Source: Phytophthora colocasiae
Taxonomy: Eukaryota; Oomycota; Peronosporomycetes; Peronosporales; Peronosporaceae
Direction of reading: 5' to 3'
DNA: 64,000 nucleotides
Assembly (NCBI GenBank): GCA_018806915.1
Contig: JAGKQI010000064.1
Location: forward strand, 372,001 to 436,000
The notes beneath the pieces were generated by a model that saw only the letters and a list, made by a program, of their open reading frames with translations, was not told where the DNA came from and did no database searches. The position numbers and the translations under genes are program-made. Positions 31,401-41,432 of the stretch are shown piece after piece. Positions within the stretch are counted from its first letter, which is position 1. Each line of letters starts with the position of its first letter.

Positions 31401-31764
31401 CTGCAAGAAGCAGGCTTGTGTCTCACTCTCGACGATGGAGTCAGAGTTCGTAGCTGCGTCACGTATTACAGCAGAAATGCTAGGTATTATGGAGTGCTTA
31501 AAAGAAATTGGATTGAAGTTACGAGTGCCGTCGGTACTTTACGTGGACAATCAAGCGGCTATTGCTCAACTAGAAGGCGAGGACACATCCGGCAGAGCCA
31601 AGCATATCGATACACGCCACAAGTTCGTAAAGGACTTCGTCAAAAAGAAGGTAATCGCCGTGGCGTACTGTGAGTCTAAGAGGATGCGCGCCGACATACT
31701 GACGAAAGCTCTACCAGCGCCTCGACTCAAGGAAATTCGTGAGCTGGTGATGCTGACAGGATGA
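28471..31764 (+). CDS. pol: Copia pol polyprotein (protease, integrase, RT, RNase H)
   Basis: About 1,097 codons open after an in-frame stop at 28456-28458. The first codon shown is a GTG, so expression probably needs frameshifting or coupled reinitiation from gag. Domains in order: aspartic protease (WILDSGSSVHLV), HHCC integrase zinc site (LHERLGH ... CLTCAQGKQC), DDE integrase core (IGSDIKGP, LRTDGGKEY, ENQASNGKAERMHR), and reverse transcriptase (WVFKLKTHADGTVERYKARL; YVDD at about residue 770). RNase H follows (FSDADYASD, KHIDTRHKFV). It is in the -1 frame relative to gag. All catalytic signatures are intact. Confidence 0.9.
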   Translation: MKTSSAEENNRWILDSGSSVHLVKDEKLLRDAVDCDERYVAASGNHFRVNKKGTVVLRAIVDGNEVVVDLKDVHYGENLPDNIISYGILEEKGVFLERTNGKSYAVKEDTGMKVFEVFRRNKVLWVNAMGEVPMGVEVRADAVMQAVEEAGEEMETAVTETTLLELHERLGHIAYDTVEKMADAVGSGIKLTTRARLNCLTCAQGKQCKNNQSKKDSGTNAPIDKIGSVIGSDIKGPMTPKDRRGNRYMINFVDYSTNYVRVFLAKNKVEATENFEQFLVYFEKRFNCKIHVLRTDGGKEYINVDPFCKATGVRRQVSERENQASNGKAERMHRTILNVARCMLFASGLPLYFWGDAVEYAAFVLNRSSCRANSKRMSPIELLTGNVPNLSEIVVFGSSCTAYRDPDKKSWKPRAEVVMIVGKNDETKGFKVYLPKNRIVITTQHIKNVETLNSKQNEQLQLQLEREDPELKRAVEDREGVIKQKKTTNKTNSKKDKSRKKKNKNKNQASRHEEADEVEGAGNADDEKLPAEEEPVTRMRTRNMGAKHVPVDRVNSVVLEDPKNYRQAMRDPRANKWKQAIREEIEALEQNETWRVVRKPENAKLLHTKWVFKLKTHADGTVERYKARLVARGDEQEYGVDYTYTFSAVLELTSGRVILVVSRIWNVPARHGDVPSAYVKAKKEENLVILLLIPKGMEFTDEQLRALGVSTKYELALLLEKGLYGLKQSGRLWNQLLHSILVSLGFLQCFSDSCLYIKDEKDGMTLVGIYVDDILVTATSVAKVDQFFTDMQVVDLKDLGVVSKFLGVSFNYDDKSGWTLDQEKVIEDMLVKFQLDKAVPVRTPIGDDHDGEEPGELLPSGSAGAPGRPTAQTFQSLVGSLLWIARCTRPDISFAVHRVTRNSHAPRERDWRLAKRIARYLKGTKHLKFVMDTDESVADNDVMVEAFSDADYASDKEDRKSVTGGVVMVAGAVVSWICKKQACVSLSTMESEFVAASRITAEMLGIMECLKEIGLKLRVPSVLYVDNQAAIAQLEGEDTSGRAKHIDTRHKFVKDFVKKKVIAVAYCESKRMRADILTKALPAPRLKEIRELVMLTG

Positions 31765-31770
31765 CGTCGC

Positions 31771-31779
31771 GGGAAGGAG
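31771..31779 (+). promoter_or_regulatory. Polypurine tract of copia element
   Basis: GGGAAGGAG immediately before the right LTR; the usual plus-strand primer site. Confidence 0.75.
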
Positions 31780-32016
31780 TGTCGGAAGATGGCGGAGATC
31801 CAGGTGTCAGGAGATCCTGAGAAGCTGTTGAGATGAAGTGTATCTTCGCAGGACACGAGAAGGTGAGGAATCTCCGTACGGGACGTAGGAGTACGGGAAG
31901 TTGAGAAAATCCTCACAGGAGGCATGCATATTGACACAGGCATTCGGCCTTTTATCTAACTACATAATACATCAGTCTCCAATCTACTTCGTCTAGCTCA
32001 AGTCAAACTTACAACA
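31780..32016 (+). repeat. Right LTR of copia element
   Basis: 237 bp, same start and end as the left LTR, followed by the target duplicate GTCAC. Confidence 0.93.
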
Positions 32017-33487
32017 GTCACGTATATGCTAACCCTCTGCGACCAGAAATTTGCCCTATTCTAGCGTTGGGGATCTTTTGGTCATGCACAGATTTTGATG
32101 GGACAGACTTACTATTTCCTGGTAACAACCAGTACTAGCGCTTTCGCAAGTCACTGCAGCGGATTCTGACACAGGAGGATGTCGTTGCTGAACTAAGCCG
32201 CCAAGGACTTAAAGCTACAGAGTTAGGCACTCATTCCATGCGAAAAGGTGCAGCTACATTCTGCTCGTCCGGTTCGACGGCGTGTCCATCATCGACAGCG
32301 GTTCATTTGCGAGCAGGGTGGTCACTGGGAGGTGTGCAGAACACATATCTTCGTTACGAGGCAGCCGGGGATATGCACGTTGGACGCACGGTTGCTGGTC
32401 TGCCTACAGAGAGCACTCAATTCTCTATATTAGCTCCACACTTTGAGTATCACGAGAAATGTGTGAAAACAGGAGTTCAGTTGATGTTTCCTGGTATACC
32501 AGAAAGACTGGAATTCGTCGCAAAGTACTGCTTAGCTTCGCTCGTCTATCACTACTCTTATCTGAAGAAGACACTGCCACCTCAACACCAATTATTTGAG
32601 TGTCCACTTTTCCAAGACCCAGAACTTCAACTTCAACTGTTTGAACGAGTTAAAACTGGAGATGGAAGTGGTAATTCTCGAATTCGTCCACCTGGAATAT
32701 CCCCGCATGTGTCAGTATTGTGTGAGATGAAGTGGCTAAAGCAGAGCTTGGTAGAGGCGTTATTCAAAATTGAATCAACCAGGGTCAAAACCGTAAAGGA
32801 TATTGTAGGCGAACTGGAAGCTCGAGCAATTGGCGCTGGTACTGTTACGTATGATGGCCTCAATGATGCTATCAGATCCTGTCTGCAAGAAACGGGAGTA
32901 AATGATCTTGTACAGCGACTAACAAGTCCAGTACAACAAACACCAGATGTGACTACTGATATTCAAGACAACGAACGCATGCTGACTCATTTCTGGGGCG
33001 GACAATTCCGGCGCGTTCCTGCCGATTTTCAGGTGCTGGACTGCTCCACACGCCAGGTGTGGATACTGTGGAGATGTGGCAATAAAGTCAAGCAATGGCC
33101 TCCGTTTCGTCTGCTTGACGGTCGCGACATGCCCGACAGAAAGCAGCAAAGGCGTTGAGTGACCTTCGGTTTGTGATGAAGAAACTGGAGCGCGATGCAG
33201 CATCAAAGAATCTGCTCCAACGCAGTCAAAGTATCGAAGATGTCACTAATGTTTACCTAGCGTGCGCAGATAGTGTTGCTGTTGAGTCCAGGACAGAGCG
33301 ATCCCGTAAAAGACGTAGAGGGCAGCTCAGCTGGTCTACCATTGCGAAGCTCCTTCGACAACCGAAGAAGAAGAAGTGAAGCTTGTGAATACACCTTGTA
33401 AACAATCACACACTCACATAAACTATGATATGTCATAGAGAATCCAGCTGTCCGACGAATGTCCGACGGATTCCGTCAAAGAAATAA

Positions 33488-36006
33488 CTAGCCGAGTGCC
33501 GCCCGCTTTGCGGGCGGTGTGTATGTGTTAGGTCCCAACCCGTAGTGCTCGCTGTTCCAGCTCGCCCTACTACACTGTAGCCCCTGCCCTCGCTTCGCTC
33601 GGAGGGGACAAAAACATACACAGTGTTTCATATGCACAGTGAACATGTATTTGTTGTTATGAAAAATGCAGTGATCTCCTTCTTCCTCTTGCTTACATCT
33701 CGAATATCTGTCGGTAAACAATATTCTGTGTGTACACTCCATCGGCGTCCACCTGGTCAGGATACTCGATCATCACCTTGAGTCTCGACCGCGCTGTCAC
33801 TCTCGATAACGCCACGTACAGCTGTCCGTGCGAGAAGCAAGGAGTCGCCAAGTATAGTCCGAGATTTTGTACCGTTTGTCCTTGGGCCTTGTTGATTGTC
33901 ATCGCAAACGCTGGTTGCACTGGGAACTGCTTACGACGTAGACGGAAGGGGAACTCACGCGTGTCCCCGTCACTGAGGAACACAATCCGCGGAATGAACA
34001 CATGCTGGCCGTGGCGTTCCCCTGTCATGATGGTCGCATGGATCACGTGAGGTTTCAGCTCCACAACACGGAGGCGCGTTCCGTTGCACAGTCCAAGATT
34101 GGGATTCAGGTTGCGCATCATCATGATCGGCGCACCCTTCTTCAGAGTTAGTTTGTGCGGCGGGATTCCGTTCATATTCACTGAATGCAGGAGTTCAGGC
34201 TCAAAGTAATCAGCGTCACCGTCATTATCCACTGAATCGTTGGACAAATACTCCTGGGCGTCACCTTCCAGCTTCTGAGAAACAGCTTCGTTGATACGCT
34301 GCACGATCATGTTCGTAGTCGTCAATATCGTTCGGTTGGCAAAGTACTCATCCGTGGCGATCTCAGGGTTATTAATGTCTGCATACATCTCGTCAATGAT
34401 GCGTCGCATGCCTCTTGGAGTGGTGCCAGGCCGAACCTCTTCATCTTCTTCTTCCGGATCCTCCTCCGGTTCGCTCTCAATCAACATGTCGTTCGGGATC
34501 TTGATGAAATCTGGTCCAAGTCAAGCATTAAGTTGGTGCCTTCCTTCGCCCACTTGAAGGAGAAACTCTGAGAATGCTGCCAGTTCTTCCGCTGTCGTTT
34601 CATTCGCAGCCGACCTCACACGCATGTTCTCCGTAAGATGAACTTGTTCGAATTTGCTCCACAACTCCGAAGACTTTAGACACGCGTCGATGGTATCGGC
34701 AGGCGTTCCCTGCAGTACCACTGGTAGAATTTGTCTGAAATCTCCTGAAAGGACGACCACTTTCCCGCCAAATGGTTCATCGAGGTCCAAGATATCCCGT
34801 AGCGAACGGTCCACAGCCTCAAAAGCGTGACGATGGGCCATCGGAGCCTCGTCCCAGATAATTAAACTGGCCATCTTGATAGGTTCCTTCAGGGCGGAGT
34901 TCTTATCGATCGCACACGTAGACTCCGCATTCAGCTTTAGCGGGATTCGAAAGGTAGAATGTGCAGTGCGACCACCCATTAGTAGAAGTGCGGCAATTTT
35001 ACTCGAAGCTACCGCAATGGCAATTTTCCCAGACAAACGAACTTTTGCCAGGATGTGCTTGAGCAAGGTTGATTTTCCAGTACCACCAGGTCCATAGAGA
35101 AAAAATAACTTGGTGCCTTCTGAAGATCCATCGACAGCCGCCATGACTTTCGCGTAGATAGCTTGTTGACCTTCATTAAGTCCATCCTCATGCTCCACAA
35201 TTTCTTGAAGCATGTGATAGTCATACGCCATGGTCTCGCGGTCAATCAAACTGTTGTTGGTCTGGAGTGTGTCTCGAAGAAGCAGATCAGGGAAATCGGC
35301 AAGTTGTGGAAGGTCAAACTCATGTACCGCTTTCCCACTCATTTGAAGCAACTCGTTCAGACTCTTGAGCGTGTTAAACATCACCACGTCGTCCCTCGCT
35401 TGGCCTTTCATGGCGCGGAATCGACGGTGGAAATCATCAGACAATGCTCCGTAGTAATTATCCCATAGCTCACGCACCTGCCCAACCTGAGAGTATACTA
35501 ACAGCGTAGCAAATAGCTGACGCAGTTGATACGCCATCTGGAACGTCGCGGCTTCCTCCATACAGGCTGCCCACTCCTCATCATTCTCGAGATATCCTAG
35601 ACGTAACGCGGCATCCTGATACGATCCACATACGACGTTATCCACAGTCCGGATATCCTGGAAAGAAGTAGGTCCTTTGCGATGGCATAGCAAGTCGTAT
35701 TACTGGATATGTAAAGATTGCGAAGACACCAATAAAATTTGTGGTCGATAAAATCGCATCCACACATATGTGGTCTCTTGGTGAACGTATACTATCGAAC
35801 GCACGATAAATAGTAGAATCGTTAACAAAATACAGTTGAATAATCGTTAACAAAATACAGGTTATCAAAATACAGCCGAATAAATATAATATTAGCCAAT
35901 CCCGAGGCCGCCTTCGCTGCGCTCGGCAGCAAAAAAACGCAGCGCGGACGGACACACAGGCACACAGACGGACAGACAGACGCCGCACTAGCCTAGAGGG
36001 TAAAGA
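33488..36006 (-). mobile_element. Helitron H6: chimeric, keeps only the C-terminal helicase half
   Basis: On the minus strand it begins TCTTTACCC at 36006 and ends CTAG at 33488-33491, with the terminal hairpin (arms CCGCCCGC/GCGGGCGG at 33499-33517) 7 nt before CTAG. The base after CTAG is T, as expected for A|T insertion. The 5' 310 bp differ from the other elements. They hold AT-rich direct repeats (ATCGTTAACAAAATACAG at about 35818-35865) and join abruptly, near 35692, to helicase sequence shared with H4. Confidence 0.8.
33693..35693 (-). pseudogene. Helitron Pif1-type helicase fragment (H6)
   Basis: Colinear with the helicase of H4. From about 35693 the frame reads CHRKGPTSFQDIRTVDN, Walker A GPGGTGKST, Walker B IIWDEAPM, then LSGDFRQILPVV. 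A TGA just after GEGRHQLNA (stop at 34521-34523) replaces a Gly codon of H4. The frame reopens through the C-terminal motifs AMTINKAQGQT and LYVALSRV to a stop at 33693. The N-terminal Rep nuclease is absent, with homology to H4 ending at about 35692. Unlike H4, this copy has no frameshift at the GERHGQH site. It is non-autonomous. Confidence 0.85.
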
Positions 36007-36010
36007 CTAG

Positions 36011-37929
36011 CCGAGTGCCGCCCGCCTTTGCGGGCGGTTTGTATGTGTTTGGTTGAAGCCCGTGGTGCTCACTGTTCCAGTTCGCCCCACTACTCACCAT
36101 CGGCGCCACACCTTCGGCGCGCGCCAGTTGGCCGAGGTGCTACCTTCGCTTCGCTCGGTAGGATGTATTTTAGCCAATCACCAGTGGGGGCTGCGAGCTC
36201 GCAGCCTATTATTTCGTACTTATCGAAGCCAATTTGGCTGAGTGCCGCCCGCTTTTTCGGGCGGTTTGTATGTGTTTGGTTGAAACCCGTGGTGCTCACT
36301 GTTCCAGTTCGCCCCACTACTCACCATCGGCGCCACACCTTCGGCGCGCGCCAGTTGGCCGAGGTGCTACCTTCGCTTCGCTCGGTAGGATGTATTTTAG
36401 CCAATCACCAGTGGGGGCTGCGAGCTCGCAGCTATTATTTCGTACTTATCGAAGCAATTTAGCTGAGTGCCGCCCGCTTTTGCGGGCGGTTTGTATGTGT
36501 TTGGTTGAAACCCGTGGTGCTCACTGTTCCAGTTCGCCCCACTACTCACCATCGGCGCCACACCTTCGGCGCGCGCCAGTTGGCCTAGGTGCTACCTTCG
36601 CTTCGCTCGGTAGGATGTATTTTAGCCAATCACCAGTGGGGGCTGCGAGCTCGCAGCTATTATTTCGTACTTATCGAAGCAATTTAGCCGAGTGCCGCCC
36701 GCTTTTGCGGGCGGTGTGTATGTGTTTGGTTGAAACCCGTGGTGCTCACTGTTCCAGTTCGCCCCACTACTCACCATCGGCGCCACACCTTCGGCGCGCG
36801 CCAGTTGGCCTAGGTGCTACCTTCGCTTCGCTCGGTAGGATGTATTTTAGCCAATCACCAGTGGGGGCTGCGAGCTCGCAGCTATTATTTCGTACTTATC
36901 GAAGCAATTTAGCCGAGTGCCGCCCGCTTTTGCGGGCGGTGTGTATGTGTTTGGTTGAAACCCGTGGTGCTCACTGTTCCAGTTCGCCCCACTACTCACC
37001 ATCGGCGCCACACCTTCGGCGCGCGCCAGTTGGCCTAGGTGCTACCTTCGCTTCGCTCGGTAGGATGTATTTTAGCCAATCACCAGTGGGGGCTGCGAGC
37101 TCGCAGCTATTATTTCGTACTTATCGAAGCAATTTAGCCGAGTGCCGCCCGCTTTTGCGGGCGGTGTGTATGTGTTTGGTTGAAACCCGTGGTGCTCACT
37201 GTTCCAGTTCGCCCCACTACTCACCATCGGCGCCACACCTTCGGCGCGCGCCAGTTGGCCTAGGTGCTACCTTCGCTTCGCTCGGTAGGATGTATTTTAG
37301 CCAATCACCAGTGGGGGCTGCGAGCTCGCAGCTATTATTTCGTACTTATCGAAGCAATTTAGCCGAGTGCCGCCCGCTTTTGCGGGCGGGTTGTATGTGT
37401 TTTGTCGAAACCCGTGGGGCTCACAGTTCCAGATTCGCCCCACTACTCACCATCGGCGCCACACCTTCGGCGCGCGCCAGTTGGACTAGGTGCTACCTTC
37501 GCTTCGCTCGGTAGGATGTATTTTAGCCAATCACCAGTGGGGGCTGCGAGCTCGCAGCTATTATTTCGTACTTATCGAAGCAATTTAGCCGAGTGCCGCC
37601 CGCTTTTGCGGGCGGTGTGTATGTGTTTGGTTGAAACCCGTGGTGCTCACTGTTCCAGTTCGCCCCACTACTCACCATCGGCGCCACACCTTCGGCGCGC
37701 GCCAGTTGGCCGAGGGGCTACCTTCGCTTCGCTCGGTAGGATGTATTTTAGCCAATCACCAGTGGGGGCTGCGAGCTCGCAGCTATTATTTCGTACTTAT
37801 CGAAGCAATTTAGCCGAGTGCCGCCCGCTTTTGCGGGCGGTTCGTATGTGTTTGCCGTGGGGCTCACTGTTCCAGTTCGCCCCACTACTCACCATCGGCG
37901 CCACACCTTCGGCGCGCGCCGGTTGGCGT
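36011..37929 (-). repeat. Tandem array of 225-bp Helitron 3'-end units (8 full plus 1 partial)
   Basis: The motif GAGTGCC.CCCGC starts at 36013, 36240, 36465, 36690, 36915, 37140, 37365, 37591 and 37816: spacing 227, then 225 five times, 226, 225. Units are nearly identical. On the minus strand each ends in the hairpin CCGCCCGCaaaaGCGGGCGG followed by CACTCGGCTAA, i.e. a Helitron 3' terminus of the CTRR type. The ninth copy is cut at 37929. Because 225 is divisible by 3, the array stays open in one plus frame for over 400 codons; that frame is not a gene. Confidence 0.9.
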
Positions 37930-38110
37930 ATAAAAGTAAAAACAAATAAAGTAAAAAGTAAATAAAAAGCAAAATTAGCTGAAAAGTGCTTTGTAGCCGC
38001 GCTCGGCAGCAACTAATTGGTTAAAAATATTTAAAACATATAATTGGCTAAAATCGATATGGTGATCCGTTTGACGGACGGACACCATGCCCTCCTCATT
38101 TTTTACGATA
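37930..38110. other. AT-rich spacer between 3'-end units
   Basis: A/T-rich filler (runs of AAATAAAG type) interrupting the unit series; shares a CGCTCGGCAGCAA stretch with the 5' part of H6. Confidence 0.4.
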
Positions 38111-39288
38111 GCCGAGTGCCGCCCGCTTTTGCGGGCGGTTTGTATGTGTTTGGTTAAAACCCGTGGTGCTCACTGTTCCAGTTCGCTCCACTACTCACCA
38201 CCGGCGCCACACCTTCGGCGCGCGCCAGTTGGCCGAGGTGCTACCTTCGCTTCGCTCGGTAGGATGTATTTTAGCCAATCACCAGTGGGGGCTGCGAGCT
38301 CGCAGCTAATATTTCGTACTTATCGAAGCAATTTTAGCCGAGTGCCGGCCGCTTTTGCGGGCGGTTTGTATGTGTTTGGTTGAAACCCGTGGGGCTCACT
38401 GTTCCAGTTCGCCCCACTACTCACCACCGGCGCCACACCTTCGGCGCGCGCCAGTTGGCCGAGGGGCTACCTTCGCTTCGCTCGGTAGGATGTATTTTAG
38501 CCAATCACCGGTCTGTAAAGCGGGGCAGCTCAGCATTTTAATCGTACTTTGCTTAAGTTTGTCCAATTAAATATTTTGTGGCCGGGTGTGCGGACCAATC
38601 AGAGGCCATTGAGAGGGTTATCATTAGTGGGCTATATTTGTAATTTTGGCATTCCTGAGAGCAGTCTAGAACGTAGGGATAGGCTACACCATGAGAAAAT
38701 ACAGTATAGAATACGTACATGTACGAAATGGAGAGACAGGTAGCTACGCAGGTTTATGCGCTAAGACGTTGAACACACACACAGACACACAGACACGGGA
38801 CTAGCCTACTGTGTTGAGATTTGTCCAATGAAAATTTTGTGGCCTAGTGTGCGGACCAATCAGAGGCCATTGAGAGGGTTATCATTAGTGGGCTATATTT
38901 GTAATTTTGGCATTCCTGAGAGCAGTCTGGAACATAGGGATAGGCTACACCATGGGAAAATACAGAATAGAATACGTACATGTACAAAATTGCGAGACAG
39001 GTAGCTACGCAGGTTTATGCGCTAAGACGTTGAACAGACACACAACGGACACACAGACGCCGCACTAGCCTAGAGAGTAGAGACTAGCCGAGTGCCGCCC
39101 GCTTTGCGGGCGGTGTGTATGTGTTAGGTCCCAACCCGTAGTGCTCGCTGTTCCAGCTCGCCCTACTACTCTGTAGCCCCTGCCCTCGCTTCGCTCGGAG
39201 GGGACAAAAACATACACAGTGTTTCATATGCACAGTGAACATGTATTTGTTGTTATGAAAAATGCAGTGATCTCCTTCTTCCTCTTGC

Positions 39289-41421
39289 TTACATCTCGAA
39301 TATCTGTCGGTAAACAATATTCTGTGTGTACACTCCATCGGCGTCCACCTGGTCAGGATACTCGATCATCACCTTGAGTCTCGACCGCGCTGTCACTCTC
39401 GATAACGCCACGTACAGCTGTCCGTGCGAGAAGCAAGGAGTCGCCAAGTATAGTCCGAGATTTTGTACCGTTTGTCCTTGGGCCTTGTTGATTGTCATCG
39501 CAAACGCTGGTTGCACTGGGAACTGCTTACGACGTAGACGGAAGGGGAACTCACGCGTGTCCCCGTCACTGAGGAACACAATCCGCGGAATGAACACATG
39601 CTGGCCGTGGCGTTCCCTGTCATGATGGTCGCATGGATCACGTGAGGTTTCAGCTCCACAACACGGAGGCGCGTTCCGTTGCACAGTCCAAGATTGGGAT
39701 TCAGGTTGCGCATCATCATGATCAGCGCACCCTTCTTCAGAGTTAGTTTGTGCGGCGGGATTCCGTTCATATTCACTGAATGCAGGAGTTCAGGCTCAAA
39801 GTAATCAGCGTCACCGTCATTATCCACTGAATCGTTGGACAAATACTCCTGGGCGTCACCTTCCAGCTTCTGAGAAACAGCTTCGTTGATACGCTGCACG
39901 ATCATGTTCGTAGTCGTCAATATCGTTCGGTTGGCAAAGTACTCATCCGTGGCGATCTCAGGGTTATTAATGTCTGCATACATCTCGTCAATGATGCGTC
40001 GCATGCCTCTGGGAGTGGTGCCAGGCCGAACCTCTTCATCTTCTTCTTCCGGCTCTTCCTCCGGTTCGCTCTCAATCAACATGTCGTTCGGGATCTTGAT
40101 GAAATCTGGTCCAAGTCCAGCATTCACTTGGTGCCTTCCTTCGCCCACTTGAAGGAGAAACTCAGAGAATGCTGCCAGTTCTTCCGCTGTCGTTTCATTC
40201 GCAGCCGACCTCACACGCATGTTCTCCGTAAGATGAACTTGTTCGAATTTGCTCCACAACTCCGAAGACTTTAGACACGCGTCGATGGTATCGGCAGGCG
40301 TTCCCTGCACTACCACCGGTAGAATTTGTCTGAAATCTCCTGAAAGGACGACCACTTTCCCGCCAAATGGTTCATCGATGTCCAAGATATCCCGTAGCGA
40401 ACGGTCCACAGCCTCAAAAGCGTGACGATGGGCCATCGGAGCTTCGTCCCAGATAATTAAACTGGCCATCTTGATAAGTTCCTTCAGGGCGGAGTTCTTA
40501 TTGATCGCACACGTAGACTCCGCATTCAGCTTTAGCGGGATTCGAAAGGTAGAATGTGCAGTGCGACCACCCATTAGTAGAAGTGCGGCAATTCCACTCG
40601 AAGCTACCGCAATGGCAATTTTCCCAGACAAACGAACTTTTGCCAGGATGTGCTTGAGCAAGGTTGATTTTCCAGTACCACCAGGTCCATAGAGAAAAAA
40701 TAACTTGGTGCCTTCTGAAGATCCATCGACAGCCGCCATGACTTTCGCGTAGATAGCTTGTTGACCTTCATTAAGTCCATCCTCATGCTCCACAATTTCT
40801 TGAAGCATGTGATAGTCATACGCCATGGTCTCGCGGTCAATCAAACTGTTGTTGGTCTGAGAGCGTCTCGAAGAAGCAGATCAGGAAATCGGCAAGTTGT
40901 GGAAGGTCAAACTCATGTACCGCTTTCCCACTCATTTGAAGCAACTCGTTCAGACTCTTGAGCGTGTTAAACATCACCACGTCGTCCCTCGCCTGGCCTT
41001 CCATGGCGCGGAATCGACGGTGGAAATCCTCAGACAATGCTCCGTAGTAATTATCCCATAGCTGACGCACCTGCCCAACCTGAGAGTATACTAACAGCGT
41101 AGCAAATAGCTGACGCAGTTGATACGCCATCTGGAACGTCGCGGCTTCCTCCATACAGGCTGCCCACTCCCCATCATTCTCGAGATATCCTAGACGTAAC
41201 GCGGCATCCTTATACGATCCACATACGACGTTATCCACAGTCCGGATATCCTGGAAAGAAGTAGGTCCTTTGCGATGGCATAGCAAGACGCGTAAGTAGA
41301 ACCTCTCCTCATCTCGCGGAGACACGTGAATCATTCGTCCTAGTGCAGCTTGATACTTTTTGCGGCGGACCCATATCTTGTGTTTGTCCCATCTAAAGTA
41401 CTTCGGCACATCCTGATACAC
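39289..41421 (-). pseudogene. H4 RepHel, helicase part
   Basis: Minus-strand frames 41421-40837 (YQDVPKYFRWDKHKIWVRRK ... ELLQMSGKAVHEFDLPQL), 40844-39495 and 39684-39289 make up the C-terminal half of the protein. Motifs: GPGGTGKST (Walker A), SLIIWDEAPM, LSGDFRQILPVV, NRTILTTTNMIVQRIN, INKAQGQT and YVALSRV. Frameshifts lie near 40850 and at about 39616, where one C present in H6 is missing. The Helitron helicase unwinds DNA at the donor during rolling-circle transfer. Confidence 0.85.
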
Positions 41422-41432
41422 AATTGTCTTAG

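Larger units (their letters stand above)
26911..32016 (+). mobile_element. Ty1/copia LTR retrotransposon, apparently complete and recent
   Basis: 5,106 bp with two 237-bp LTRs (TG...CA) that I read as identical. It is flanked by the 5-bp target duplication GTCAC at 26906-26910 and 32017-32021. Inside are a primer-binding site, gag, pol in the copia order (protease, integrase, reverse transcriptase, RNase H) and a purine tract before the right LTR. Both ORFs are open with active-site motifs present. Identical LTRs imply recent insertion. Confidence 0.95.
26176..33379 (+). pseudogene. Crypton-like tyrosine recombinase, copy B, split by a copia element
   Basis: ATG 26176 (MEGYDWDKLRREVCEIRENT) runs to a TGA at 26494-26496, reopens at once (LSYSAFNTHRAALFNLYRD), and reaches RPRDPRH, where a Ty1/copia element (26911-32016) is inserted. 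Beyond it the frame resumes exactly after the target duplication (VYANPLRPEICPILALG), has a TAG at 32136-32138, and continues through the catalytic block: HSMRKGAATF, RAGWSLGG, NTYLRYEAAG. A frameshift near 33150 precedes the C-terminus (LSDLRFVMKKLERD, then a basic tail KKKK). Residues of the R-H-R-Y set are visible around HSMRKG and NTYLRY. The gene was already carrying stops independent of the retroelement. Confidence 0.8.
36007..39083 (-). mobile_element. Helitron H5: non-autonomous, with amplified 3'-end units
   Basis: Minus strand: TCTCTACTCTCTAGG at 39083, two copies of the 5'-region repeat (38817-39083 and about 38554-38811), then a series of 3'-end units ending CTAG at 36007-36010. 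It has no coding capacity. It abuts H4 at 39083/39084 and H6 at 36006/36007 with no base between CTAG and the next TC. Confidence 0.75.

Noticed and set aside
35638..35988. Minus-strand 116-residue ORF across the H6 5' region
   Set aside because: It straddles the junction between the unrelated 5' segment and helicase sequence in a frame other than the helicase one; no protein-like conservation.
36234..37514. 426-residue plus-strand ORF with a perfect 75-residue repeat (CMCLVETRGAHCSSSPHYSP type), plus similar ones at 37402-37965 and 45777-47500
   Set aside because: It is the 225-bp Helitron 3'-end unit read on the wrong strand; 225 is divisible by 3, so the frame stays open. There is no start context, and copies outside the array break at once.
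36011..37929. Regular repeats resembling a CRISPR array
   Set aside because: The 225-bp units are contiguous and near identical with no unique spacers, the sequence is eukaryotic, and each unit carries a Helitron end.
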